Program-made: the position numbers and the translations under genes
Assembly: GCA_947483555.1 (NCBI GenBank)
Contig: CANKMW010000024.1
Span: 1-64,000, forward strand
Origin: Myxococcales bacterium
GTDB lineage: Bacteria > Myxococcota_A > Polyangia > Haliangiales > Haliangiaceae
Direction: 5' to 3'
DNA: 64,000 bases
Shown here: one piece after another, positions 34,578-43,881 of the stretch
Layout of the letters: every line of letters begins with the position of its first letter
Numbering within the stretch: position 1 is the first letter of the stretch
Notes under the pieces: generated by a model
What the model was told of the DNA's origin: nothing
Database searches by the model: none
Seen by the model: the letters and a program-made list of their open reading frames with translations, nothing else

Positions 34578-35662
34578 GCGCGTCCGTCCCGTACCGCCTC
34601 GATCCAGGCGTGACCGAACCGGGTGTCGGGTTCGAGATAGTGGCCCTCGCTCCACTCGTTCAGCGAGGCCACGAACACCAGCTGGGCGTCGGCGCCGAGG
34701 CCGCTGGCGCGGATGTACGAGACCGCGCGCTCGACCGCGAGCCGGAACTTGGCGGGGTGCTCGCCGGTCACCACCGGCCACCACGGATACTTGCGCGGTC
34801 GCTCGGTCCCGAAATCGGCGCCCCGTGGTGACGCGTCCCAGCCCGGGGTCACCGCCGGGTGATACGGCAGCGCGGCCCGGGCTGCGATCGTCGGCCACTC
34901 GGCGGCGCGGATCGCCACCCGCTGGTCGTAGTCCTGCAGGAAGTCGCCCTTCCAGTCGGGGAGCAGCACGTAGTTGGTGACGCTGTCGAAGCCGATCGCC
35001 CGCACCTGGTCGATGACCTCGGGGTTGGGCTCGATCGCGGCCAGGTGGAGCTCCGGCAGGCCGGCGGCGGCCAGCATCTGACGGGCCGCGGTCACCGCGG
35101 CGCGCGCGCCCGCGACGCCGAGCTCCTTGACGAAGAAGGTCGAATCGAAGATCGAGAAATATGCTCGGCCGTCGATCCGCAGGTAGTGGTCGCGGACGAA
35201 GTAGCGCTCGGCCAGGTAGCGGACCAGCGCGACGAAGTCGTCGCGGTCCGACGGCACCAGCCGATCGGCCTCGATCACGGGGGTGTCGGTGCGGCGCACC
35301 GGCAGCACGCGGCGCGGCATGCGGTTGGCCCACATCACGGCGAACGGGAAGCCGCGGCCCAGGCTCGAGCCGAGGAAGCCGAGGTCGAGCGCGTCCTGGA
35401 ACACCCGCTTGCCGCGGCACCAGAAGAAGCCGTAGACGAGACCGTCGACGCCGTGATCGCGGCACAGCGCGACGCGACGGTCGATCGCCGTCGGATCGCG
35501 ATCGTCGTAGCGCCCCCAGAGCGGCAACCGCGGCTGGACGTGGCCGGCGAAGCGCGGCGGCGACCCGTACACCAGGTCCCACTCCGTGAAGCCGGGGTAG
35601 AACGCCTGGTCCCGCTCGGGGATCGAGTGCCAGCCTGGATACACGTAGGCGAGGACGCGCAC
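34574..35662 (-). CDS. WbsX-like (GH99-type) glycan protein
   Basis: The 362-residue protein matches the WbsX family, related to glycoside hydrolase family 99. Signs are VLAYVYPGWHSIPERDQAF, GFTEWDLV, HGVDGLVYGFFWCRGKRVF, FAVMWANR, and VFVASLNEWSEGHYLEPD. The family is common in O-antigen and exopolysaccharide clusters. It may trim or remodel a mannose-type glycan, but activity for WbsX has not been fixed. It is the first gene of the operon with rmlC and rmlD, with overlapping starts and stops. It starts with GTG, preceded by a minus-strand TACGGT hexamer. Confidence 0.85.
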   Translation of the reverse strand: MRVLAYVYPGWHSIPERDQAFYPGFTEWDLVYGSPPRFAGHVQPRLPLWGRYDDRDPTAIDRRVALCRDHGVDGLVYGFFWCRGKRVFQDALDLGFLGSSLGRGFPFAVMWANRMPRRVLPVRRTDTPVIEADRLVPSDRDDFVALVRYLAERYFVRDHYLRIDGRAYFSIFDSTFFVKELGVAGARAAVTAARQMLAAAGLPELHLAAIEPNPEVIDQVRAIGFDSVTNYVLLPDWKGDFLQDYDQRVAIRAAEWPTIAARAALPYHPAVTPGWDASPRGADFGTERPRKYPWWPVVTGEHPAKFRLAVERAVSYIRASGLGADAQLVFVASLNEWSEGHYLEPDTRFGHAWIEAVRDGRA

Positions 35663-35671
35663 GGCGCCGGC

Positions 35672-35677
35672 ACCGTA
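35672..35677 (-). promoter_or_regulatory. Leaderless-type -10 hexamer (TACGGT, minus strand)
   Basis: TACGGT read on the minus strand ends nine bases before the GTG at 35662. It overlaps the plus-strand TATCAT by two bases, so the two divergent promoters cannot easily be used together. Confidence 0.4.
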
Positions 35678-35681
35678 TCAT
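35676..35681 (+). promoter_or_regulatory. Leaderless-type -10 hexamer (TATCAT)
   Basis: TATCAT ends seven bases before the ATG at 35689. Confidence 0.5.
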
Positions 35682-35688
35682 CAAGCCC

Positions 35689-36180
35689 ATGCCCCGCACG
35701 CGTTGCCCCGGTTTCGTCATCCCCGCCTTCACGATCCTCGCCGTCGTCGCGTGCGACGACGGCAAGGCCAAGGTGCAGCAGATCGGCAAGAAGATCGATC
35801 AGACCGTCGAGCGCCTCGATCGCGATGAAGCCGCGACCCACCTCGCCGCCGCCAAAGACGCGGTGGCCAAGGGCCTCGAGCCGGCCGAACCATGCACGTG
35901 GGCGACCAGCGCGACCGCCGACGGTGCCGGCGAGAGCGCGAAGCCGACGGTCGCCGAGCTGCGCCGCCTGTGCAGCCTCGACGTCCCGCTCGGCCGCGCG
36001 ACCCGCGCCACCACCCAGGCCGAGGCGGCCCGCGCCGAGCAACCCGACGCGCCGTCCCTCACCGAGTGTTCGAGCGACGAGTGGCCGAAGGCGAAGCAGC
36101 GCCTCGACCGCGATCACGCCAGCGAGCCGCGCTGGACCGAGCTGAAGGCGCGCTGGGCCAAGGTCTGCTCGGGGGCCTGA
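35689..36180 (+). CDS. Small lipoprotein, unknown
   Basis: The 163-residue product has a short signal peptide (FVIPAFTILAVVAC) with lipidation at Cys22. The mature part is charged and helical, with Lys/Asp-rich stretches (KVQQIGKKIDQTVERLDRDE) and four cysteines (EPCTWAT, RRLCSLD, LTECSSD, KVCSGA). It probably forms a disulfide-bonded helical bundle in the envelope. I do not recognise a family. It is divergent from the wbsX operon and preceded by a TATCAT hexamer. Confidence 0.7.
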   Translation: MPRTRCPGFVIPAFTILAVVACDDGKAKVQQIGKKIDQTVERLDRDEAATHLAAAKDAVAKGLEPAEPCTWATSATADGAGESAKPTVAELRRLCSLDVPLGRATRATTQAEAARAEQPDAPSLTECSSDEWPKAKQRLDRDHASEPRWTELKARWAKVCSGA

Positions 36181-36210
36181 CGCCAGGCCGCGCCGGCCGC
36201 CCCGACCGCT

Positions 36211-37134
36211 TCACGGGCTACGCGCGTAGCGGACTTCGGCGTTGCGGATCGTGAAGCCCAGGCGCTGATAGAGGCGAAGTGCGCCGGTCGGGCTGTCGGT
36301 GTCGACGTGGAGCTGGACGTCGGTGACGCCGTCGGCGCGCAGGGCGTGGAGCGCGGCGGCGATCAACGCCCCGCCGAGGCCGAGGCCGCGATGGCTCCGG
36401 ACCACCGCGACCGTGCCGATGTAGGCCTGCGACGGTGCCGCGGCGTCGTCGGTGACGTAGCAGAACCCGACCATCGCTCCCCCGCCGTCCTCGACGATCA
36501 GGTCGCGATCGGGGCGGTACGTTGCCTGGGTCATATCGTGGACCAGCTCGGCAACCGTGAGCGGTGAGAAGTCGTGGCTGTCGGCGAAGGCCTGGTTGAA
36601 CGCCGCCGCGTAGGCGTCGATGTCGGCGACGCCGCGGCTGGCGCGCATGCGGTACCCGGGCGGCAACGGCAGGTCCGGAATCGGCGCCGCGGTGGTGCGC
36701 TCCATGCACACGCGTGAGCGGTAGATGACGAATCCGAGCCGGGCGAGCCGGGCGGCGCGCGGGAGATCGCGGATCGCGACCGGGTGGACCAGCCGGCGAG
36801 CGCCGGTCGCGTCCTCGGCCAGCCGGTCGCCGGCCCAGCCCACGATCTCCGGCTCGAGCGACAGGTCGTGGCTGGCCCCGATCACGTAGTGCAGGCGGCC
36901 GTGGACCTCGGCCCCGACCGCCTCGACGCGGATCCACGCGAACCCGCGCAGCGCGCCGTCGTCGCCGCACCACAGCCGCACATCGCGGTCGGGATCGACC
37001 AGCGGCGGGCCGAGCGCGCTGGCCACCGTGGACCGCGACTTGCCATCGAGCTCGACGTCCTCGCCCAGCTCGCCGCGCCCGATCAGCGCGACGACGGCGT
37101 CGAGGTCGGCGAGGGCGAAGGGTCGAGAGCGCAT
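36211..37134 (-). CDS. GNAT acetyltransferase, tandem domains
   Basis: The 307-residue protein has two GNAT halves. The C-terminal half carries the acetyl-CoA motif VAVVRSHRGLGLGGALIAAAL and LRLYQRLGFTIRNAEVRY. The N-terminal half (PFALADLDAVVALIGRGE) is less conserved and may be non-catalytic. The layout resembles mycothiol-synthase-like proteins, but no mycothiol genes are seen. The substrate is unknown. It lies downstream of the M49-like peptidase gene on the same strand with a 15-base gap, so the two are probably co-transcribed. Confidence 0.85.
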   Translation of the reverse strand: MRSRPFALADLDAVVALIGRGELGEDVELDGKSRSTVASALGPPLVDPDRDVRLWCGDDGALRGFAWIRVEAVGAEVHGRLHYVIGASHDLSLEPEIVGWAGDRLAEDATGARRLVHPVAIRDLPRAARLARLGFVIYRSRVCMERTTAAPIPDLPLPPGYRMRASRGVADIDAYAAAFNQAFADSHDFSPLTVAELVHDMTQATYRPDRDLIVEDGGGAMVGFCYVTDDAAAPSQAYIGTVAVVRSHRGLGLGGALIAAALHALRADGVTDVQLHVDTDSPTGALRLYQRLGFTIRNAEVRYARSP

Positions 37135-37149
37135 GGCGTGCGGCGTCGT

Positions 37150-39213
37150 CTAGCGCGCGCGGCGGATGCTGTAGACGAAGCTGGCGCGCGGCGCCCGCAG
37201 CCAGCGCTCGGTGATCACGCCGCGCAGGTCGGCCCAGGTGTCCTTGGCGTCGACGAACGCGGCGACCATGGCGAGGGCGTCCTTCTTGTCGCCGGCGCCC
37301 TTGACGCGCATGACCCGCGCCGCCAGCTTTTCGATCGCCGGCGTCCAGGCGGCGAGATCGACGTCGAAGCAACCGCGGTCGGTGCCGTTGGCGGCGGTCT
37401 GGTCGGCGCGCCAGATCAGGACCTTGGCGGCCAGCAGGGACCCGAGCTGGATCGACGCCAGCTGGGAGTAATTCTTGGGCGTGCCATCCGGCGTGTACAT
37501 GCCCCGCGACACGTGGCCGAAGCCCCACGCCACGTCGCGGACGTGGGCTGCCTCGGCCTCGGCGCGCGTGATCACGCCGCGCCCGGCCAGCCATTCGGAG
37601 AAGTAGAGCGCGGCGGTCTGCGCCTTGAGCTCCTCGAGCGTCGAGGCCAGCGGGCCGCCGAAGATCTGATCGTCGGTCTTGCCCTTCACCTTGTAGTCGT
37701 GGGCCGGCCCGAGATTGTGCGCGGCCTCGTGCAAGACGGTGCTCATCACCGAGGCGGCCGGGTCGGCCGAGACGCGCGCCTGGGTGGCCGGGCAGAACAT
37801 CGACGAGGTCTGCTCGAGCAGCGCCGCCGAGCTGTCGGCGTCGGTGTACAGGTTGGTCATCGCCACCGTGCGGCCGCCAGCGTCGGCGACCTTGCCCCAG
37901 TTGGGCAGCGACTGTCCGATGGTGGCACCGTGGGCGCTGCGGGCGTAGCCGGCGTTGATCACGACGTCGATGAAGTCGGGCAGCTTGAACTTGACGTCGC
38001 GCGCCTTGTACGGCGGACCGGCGAGTCGGGCCAGCGCCGCCTCGAGCTCGCCCTTGACCGGCTCCAGCTTGTCGCGCCAGGTCACCGAGCTCGGGTTGAT
38101 GCGCGCGAAGCTGACGTGGAAGCCAGCCTTGAGCGCGCACGGGTCGTGATAGACCTCGTCGGGACCGACGCGCAGGTACCAGCGCGAACCCTTGCTACCC
38201 ATGTCGACCCAGGCCTGGTCGGCGGTCTCCCAGTCGTTGGTGCGGAAGCCGCGCGCCGCGGCGCGCAGGTAGGCCGCGAACGGCTGCTCGCCGGCGCTGG
38301 CGATGGCGGCGGCGCCGGCCTCGAGCTCGACCGCGATCGCCTCGACATCGGTCTTGTAGGCGACGTGGTACGGCACCGCGGCGTAGGTCCCGGCGGTCGC
38401 GCCATCGACGACCACCGAGAAGTGGCCCATCAGCTCGGCCGCGTTCTTCTGCGTGGCGATCAGCTCGCAGAACTTCGGCTGCTCCTGCAGCGCCGCCGGG
38501 TACAGGCCGGAGACCCGCTTGGGTCGGGCGGCCAGGGCGTTGCAATCGGGATCGTTCTCGGTGCGGGGCGCCTCGCAGAACGGCCCCTGGTTGCGGAACG
38601 CCACCATCCGGCTGGCCGGGTCGGCAGCCGCGAGCTGGGCCGCGAACCCGAACACGCCGCTCTGGCGCGCGAACAGCCGCTCGATCAACACCGCGGCGCG
38701 ACCGACGCGGTCGACGATGGCGAGGTCCTCGGCGCTGGCGCCGACCAGGTCGGTCTCGACCAGCGTCGGCCGCCCCTGACCCAGCTCGTCGCGGATCGCG
38801 GTCCGCCGCCTGACTTCGGCGGCGTCGAGGCCGGTGGCCGCGACCGGGCTCACCATCGTCTCGTACAGCGCTGCGAACGCCGGCGTGAACGCGCCACCCA
38901 CGACCAGGGTCTCGAGCGCGGGGCCATCCCAGCCCCACAACCCGACCAGCTCGCCGGCATCGAGCGCACCGTCACCGTCGGCGTCGGTGCGCCAGAACAG
39001 CGGCAGCGCCTCCTCGGCGGCACGACGATTGAACTCCAGCCGGGCCAGACGATCGTAGGTCGGCGCGGCGACCACCTCGACCGGGTCGCCGACCCCGGAG
39101 CCGTCGCCCGCGCCCGGTCCCGGCTCGTCGAGCACGGCCGGGGTTTCGGTGTGGGCCTGCGGAGGACAGCAGGCCGCCAGCGCGGCGAACACGAACAACG
39201 ACCGGTGCTTCAT
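37150..39213 (-). CDS. M49 (dipeptidyl-peptidase III)-like zinc peptidase lipoprotein
   Basis: The 687-residue product begins with a lipoprotein signal (LFVFAALAACCPP) and has an EF-hand-like loop, DADGDGALDAGEL, near residues 76-88. Further on, HEAAHNLGPAHD (His495, Glu496, His499) and LEELKAQTA (Glu527/528) form a metal site in the order typical of dipeptidyl peptidase III and related Nudix-associated M49 proteins. It should act outside the cytoplasm, attached to lipid. Classic DPP III is HExxxH, so this HEAAH form is variant; peptidase activity is likely but not certain. A TAGGAA hexamer lies six bases before the ATG. Confidence 0.7.
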   Translation of the reverse strand: MKHRSLFVFAALAACCPPQAHTETPAVLDEPGPGAGDGSGVGDPVEVVAAPTYDRLARLEFNRRAAEEALPLFWRTDADGDGALDAGELVGLWGWDGPALETLVVGGAFTPAFAALYETMVSPVAATGLDAAEVRRRTAIRDELGQGRPTLVETDLVGASAEDLAIVDRVGRAAVLIERLFARQSGVFGFAAQLAAADPASRMVAFRNQGPFCEAPRTENDPDCNALAARPKRVSGLYPAALQEQPKFCELIATQKNAAELMGHFSVVVDGATAGTYAAVPYHVAYKTDVEAIAVELEAGAAAIASAGEQPFAAYLRAAARGFRTNDWETADQAWVDMGSKGSRWYLRVGPDEVYHDPCALKAGFHVSFARINPSSVTWRDKLEPVKGELEAALARLAGPPYKARDVKFKLPDFIDVVINAGYARSAHGATIGQSLPNWGKVADAGGRTVAMTNLYTDADSSAALLEQTSSMFCPATQARVSADPAASVMSTVLHEAAHNLGPAHDYKVKGKTDDQIFGGPLASTLEELKAQTAALYFSEWLAGRGVITRAEAEAAHVRDVAWGFGHVSRGMYTPDGTPKNYSQLASIQLGSLLAAKVLIWRADQTAANGTDRGCFDVDLAAWTPAIEKLAARVMRVKGAGDKKDALAMVAAFVDAKDTWADLRGVITERWLRAPRASFVYSIRRAR

Positions 39214-39355
39214 GCCGTGTTCCTACCGCGACCTGGCGCGATGACGCCAGCGGAAGCAGAGCTCGCCGTCACGGCCCCCGGGCTCGGCAACCCATCCACG
39301 CTGACCAAGGGCCGATCGAGCCCCAACAAGATCTGGCTCCGGCGCGATCACGTCG

Positions 39356-39361
39356 TACGAT
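39356..39361 (+). promoter_or_regulatory. Leaderless-type -10 hexamer (TACGAT)
   Basis: TACGAT ends eight bases before the GTG at 39370. It favours that GTG over the upstream in-frame ATG at 39241. Confidence 0.5.
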
Positions 39362-39369
39362 CGGGTCGG

Positions 39370-40707
39370 GTGCGATCGGCGATCATCCTCAGCTTCATTG
39401 CCCTCGCCGGCTGTCACGGGCCGGCGGCCGACCCCGCCACCGCCCGTCTGGCCGCCGACGCTGGAGCGGCCGACGCGCCGCCGGCCAGCGACGCGGCCGC
39501 CGACGCCGCCGATGCCGCCGATGCCGCCGTGGACGCGACCGCGGTCACCGCCGTGCCGCCGCCCTGCCCGCGGGTCGTGCCGCGACCACCGCCGCCGATC
39601 GATCGGGTCTCGTTCGCCAAGGCGCGCTTCGCGGAGCTCGACGGCTGGGCCGATGACCACCACGCCGAGGCCCTCCCTGCGTTCCTCCGTTCCTGCACCA
39701 GGCTGGCGGCGCTGGCCGACGACGCCTGGGTCGGGCTCGACCATCGCTACGGCCGCGCCCGGCAGTGGCGCGCCGCGTGTGCCGCCGCGGCGCGGGTCGC
39801 CGGCGGCGATGACGCGGCGGCCCGCCGCTTCTTCGAGCGCGAGCTGACGCCGTGGCAGGTCGCTGGCCGCCGCGGCCCGGTGGGCAAGATGACCGCGTAC
39901 TTCGTGCAGCCGCTGCGCGCCTCGCGCACCCGTCACGGCCCCTACCAGACCCCCATCTATCGCCGTCCGCCCGAGCTGGTGATGATCGACATGGCGGCCT
40001 GCAGCCCGACCGGACGCGGCCGCAAGCTGTGGGGCAAGCTCGATCCGGTGACCGGTGCGCTGGTCCCGCTCCCGACCCGCGCCGAGATCCGCCTGGGCGC
40101 GCTCGCCGGCCGCGACCTCGAGCTGCTGTGGGTCGACGATCCGATCGACGCTCTGTTCCTCAACATCGAAGGCTCGGGCCGCGCCACGCTCGACGACGGC
40201 ACCGAGATCTGGGTCGAGTACGACGGCAAGAACGGTCAGCCCTACGCCGGCCCGGCCCGGCTCCTGCGCGCCAAGGGTGAGCTGCCGCGCGGTCAGGGCA
40301 CGATGCAGGGCATCCGGGCCTGGTTCGCCACCCACCGCGATCGCTTCGACGAGATCGTCGACGGCGACGCCTCGATGGTGTTCTTCAAGCTCGGCACCGA
40401 GCCCGGCGCGGTCGGCTCGCAGGGCGTCATGCTCACGCCACGGCGTTCGGCGGCGGTCGATCGCAACTTCGTGGCGGCATCGACGCCGCTGTGGATCGAC
40501 ACCCAGGCGCCGCGCGCCACCGGCCGCGGCACCGAGCCGTGGCGCCACCTCATGATCGCGCAGGACACCGGCGGCAACATCAAGGGTGCCGTGCGCGCCG
40601 ACCTGTACTGGGGCCCCGACGCCGCCGACGGCGAGATCGCGGGGCACCTGGGCGGCGCCGGCCGCTACTGGGCGCTGCTGCCGCGCACCGTCAAGCCGCG
40701 ACGCTGA
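39370..40707 (+). CDS. mltA: Membrane-bound lytic murein transglycosylase A
   Basis: From GTG 39370 the 445-residue product has a lipoprotein signal (AIILSFIALAGCHG) and an Ala/Asp linker. The catalytic part shows MltA elements: YFVQPLRASRTRHGPYQTPIYRRP, LNIEGSGRATLDDG, VEYDGKNGQPYAGPARLL, and IAQDTGGNIKGAVRADLYWG with the catalytic Asp of the 3D domain. MltA cleaves the MurNAc-GlcNAc bond and makes 1,6-anhydro ends. The enzyme would be anchored in the outer membrane. The start is supported by the signal peptide and the TACGAT hexamer. Confidence 0.92.
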   Translation: MRSAIILSFIALAGCHGPAADPATARLAADAGAADAPPASDAAADAADAADAAVDATAVTAVPPPCPRVVPRPPPPIDRVSFAKARFAELDGWADDHHAEALPAFLRSCTRLAALADDAWVGLDHRYGRARQWRAACAAAARVAGGDDAAARRFFERELTPWQVAGRRGPVGKMTAYFVQPLRASRTRHGPYQTPIYRRPPELVMIDMAACSPTGRGRKLWGKLDPVTGALVPLPTRAEIRLGALAGRDLELLWVDDPIDALFLNIEGSGRATLDDGTEIWVEYDGKNGQPYAGPARLLRAKGELPRGQGTMQGIRAWFATHRDRFDEIVDGDASMVFFKLGTEPGAVGSQGVMLTPRRSAAVDRNFVAASTPLWIDTQAPRATGRGTEPWRHLMIAQDTGGNIKGAVRADLYWGPDAADGEIAGHLGGAGRYWALLPRTVKPRR

Positions 40708-40717
40708 CCCGTGGCGC

Positions 40718-41209
40718 TCACTCGCCATCCCAGTAGTCGACCGCCGGCCCGAGCCGGCCGCGATGGCTGAACGTGCGGTTCGCCGGGTCGCCACCGGGAG
40801 CTCCGCCGACGTAGACCGCCACCTTGGACGAGTCGGGGTACTCGACGACCTCGGCAGCGATCATCGTGCTGACGTTCAGGTAGCGGAGCTCGGCGTCCGA
40901 GGTATTCACGATCTGGTGGGCGGTGTCGCGGCCGCCGGGCGGCGCGGCGATCACGTCGCCGGCGCGGATCGGGTACTCGAGCTCGCCGACGCGGACCACG
41001 CCATGCCCGGCGAGGATCACGAACATCTCTTCGTTCACGTGGTGGCAGTGAAACGGCCACGCCCGCTTGCCGGCCGGCACCACGGTCAGGGAATAGCCGA
41101 GCAGCCGGCCACCGATCGCCGATGCGATGGCGCCGTCGTGGGCCTCGAACCGCTCGCCATGGCGGTGGTGCTCGAGCACGACCTCGTCGAGGTTGATGAT
41201 GGGTCTCAT
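40718..41209 (-). CDS. Cupin-domain protein
   Basis: The 163-residue product is a single-domain cupin. The metal-binding motif reads WPFHCHHVNEEMFVILAGHG, followed by GDVIAAPPGGRDTAHQIVNT. The fold binds a metal and often isomerises or oxidises small molecules; the substrate is not predictable. The end, RLGPAVDYWDGE, is common in cupins of this group. It is divergent from the SET gene, and the two share a GTATAC core. It converges with mltA, with ten bases between stops. Confidence 0.85.
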   Translation of the reverse strand: MRPIINLDEVVLEHHRHGERFEAHDGAIASAIGGRLLGYSLTVVPAGKRAWPFHCHHVNEEMFVILAGHGVVRVGELEYPIRAGDVIAAPPGGRDTAHQIVNTSDAELRYLNVSTMIAAEVVEYPDSSKVAVYVGGAPGGDPANRTFSHRGRLGPAVDYWDGE

Positions 41210-41217
41210 CCCGGGAC

Positions 41218-41225
41218 GGTATACT
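41218..41225. promoter_or_regulatory. Shared divergent -10 element around GTATAC
   Basis: TATACT (41220-41225, plus strand) ends eight bases before the GTG at 41234. On the minus strand TATACC (41223 down to 41218) ends eight bases before the ATG at 41209. One overlapping motif could serve both genes, but not at the same time. Confidence 0.5.
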
Positions 41226-41233
41226 GATCGGCG

Positions 41234-42754
41234 GTGGCCGACCTCGACCAACGCATCGCCGCGGCCTACGGGGTCCAGCTCACCGTCGCGGGCTGGCTGC
41301 CGCCCGGCGCGCGCCCCGAGCGCCTGATCGTGGTCGCCGATGACATCGCGCAGGTGATCGGCGATCGCCCACCCCGCCCAACGCCGGTCCGCGAAGCGAC
41401 CTGGTCGCCGTCGCCGCCGCCGCCACGGCCCGCGGTCGGCGCCGCCGCGCGCGAAGCCGCGCTGCGCGCCATGTTGCCGTGGGCCGCGGTCCGCGGCGCG
41501 CGGCTCGACGCGCTCGAGCTGCACGTCGACGCTGCCGGCGCGTGCACGACCCGGGCGAGCCGGGCGATCGCCAGCGGCGAGCGGGTCGCCACGATCCCGC
41601 GCCGCGCGATGATCATCGACGATGGGCTGGCCGCCTCCGCGACCGGGTCGATCGATCCGTTCGGCCCGATGATCGCGAGCGGGCCGAGCACGCTCGCGGT
41701 CTGGCTGGCGCTGGAGCAGCGATGCGCCGAGTCGCCGTGGCGTCCCTACCTCGACGTCCTGCCCCACGCCCTCCCCGACCTGCCCTGCTACCGCGATGAG
41801 GTGGACCAGGACGAGCTGATCGGCACCGCGGCGCGAACCTCGATCGCCGCCGCCGGCAAGCAGGTCACCGATCTTCACGGCCTGCTGATCGCGGATCTCC
41901 GCGACCGGATCTCGGCGGCCGAGTACGCGTGGGGCTGCGCGGTCGTGGCCTCGCGCGGTTACCGCCTGACCATCGCCGGCATCGATCACTACGCCCTGGT
42001 CCCGATCTCGGACTTGCTCGACCACCGCCCCGGCGACACCCGCTGGGTCTTCGACGACGTCGAGGACGCCATGGTGTACACCGCGCTGCGGCCGTTCGCG
42101 GCCGGCGAGCCGGTGCACGCCAGCTACGGCGCGATCGGCAACGCGCGGCTGCTGCTCAACTACGGCTTCGCGCTCGCGGACAACCCGAACGACGAGGCGG
42201 CGCTGGTCTTCGCCCCGACGCCGAGCGTGCGCGCCGACCTGGTCGCCCACCTGCTGTGGGACCTGCCCCTGGCCGCCCCGGCGGCGCTGCCGGTCGGCAC
42301 CTGCATCGACGCTCGCTTCCGGCGCGCGCTGTCGCTGGCCCGCCTGCGCGTGGCGCCGTTCGCCGACGTGCTGGCCGCGGTCGGCGAGGGCGCGCTCCAT
42401 CGCCGCGAGCTGACCTGGCTCGGCGCCGACAACGAGCGCGCCGCGCTCGCCGAGCTCGCGACCGCCGCCCGCGCTGGCCTGGAGCGCCTCGCGGGTCACG
42501 CCTCCGACGCCGGCACCGGGCTCGCCGAGTCAGCGCGCACGTCGTGGCAGCGGGCGTGTGCGCTGGTCCGCCACGGCGAGCGGGCGCTGCTCGCCGAGAT
42601 CGTCGCCTTCACCGCCGCCGCGGCGCCGTTGCTGGTCGCGCCGACCGCGGCCGCGCTCACCGCCGCCGCCGCCGCCATCCCCGATGACGCGACCGGCCGC
42701 GATCGGCTACTCCGCGAGTACTTGCACGGCGTCGCCGACGTGCTCGGCGCTTGA
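41234..42754 (+). CDS. SET-domain lysine methyltransferase (LSMT type)
   Basis: The 506-residue protein resembles Rubisco-LSMT-type SET enzymes. The SET parts are RASRAIASGERVATIPRRAM, VVASRGYRLT, VPISDLLDHRPGD, then AGEPVHASYGAIGNARLLLNYGF. The usual Asn in the NH motif is Asp here (DLLDH), which may affect cofactor binding. The C-terminal 170 residues look helical and may be a substrate-binding domain. These enzymes methylate lysine in proteins; the target is unknown. It starts with GTG, preceded by TATACT. Confidence 0.8.
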   Translation: MADLDQRIAAAYGVQLTVAGWLPPGARPERLIVVADDIAQVIGDRPPRPTPVREATWSPSPPPPRPAVGAAAREAALRAMLPWAAVRGARLDALELHVDAAGACTTRASRAIASGERVATIPRRAMIIDDGLAASATGSIDPFGPMIASGPSTLAVWLALEQRCAESPWRPYLDVLPHALPDLPCYRDEVDQDELIGTAARTSIAAAGKQVTDLHGLLIADLRDRISAAEYAWGCAVVASRGYRLTIAGIDHYALVPISDLLDHRPGDTRWVFDDVEDAMVYTALRPFAAGEPVHASYGAIGNARLLLNYGFALADNPNDEAALVFAPTPSVRADLVAHLLWDLPLAAPAALPVGTCIDARFRRALSLARLRVAPFADVLAAVGEGALHRRELTWLGADNERAALAELATAARAGLERLAGHASDAGTGLAESARTSWQRACALVRHGERALLAEIVAFTAAAAPLLVAPTAAALTAAAAAIPDDATGRDRLLREYLHGVADVLGA

Positions 42755-42761
42755 TCTGCCC

Positions 42762-42767
42762 TAAGGT
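42762..42767 (+). promoter_or_regulatory. Leaderless-type -10 hexamer (TAAGGT)
   Basis: TAAGGT ends six bases before the ATG at 42774, inside the 19-base gap after the SET gene, suggesting an independent promoter. Confidence 0.45.
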
Positions 42768-42773
42768 GCGGCG

Positions 42774-43796
<1,023 letters not shown>

Positions 43797-43881
43797 ACGG
43801 CTGAACGCGCATCGCGCGGCGCTGTGAGCTGGCGTCAGCTCTCGACCGGGCCGCCGCCGACTGGCACGCTCGACGCCAGCC

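Noticed and set aside
36784..39350. Very long plus-strand open frame before mltA
   Set aside because: Antisense to the GNAT and M49 genes, whose domains are clear on the minus strand; only the part from 39370 is real.
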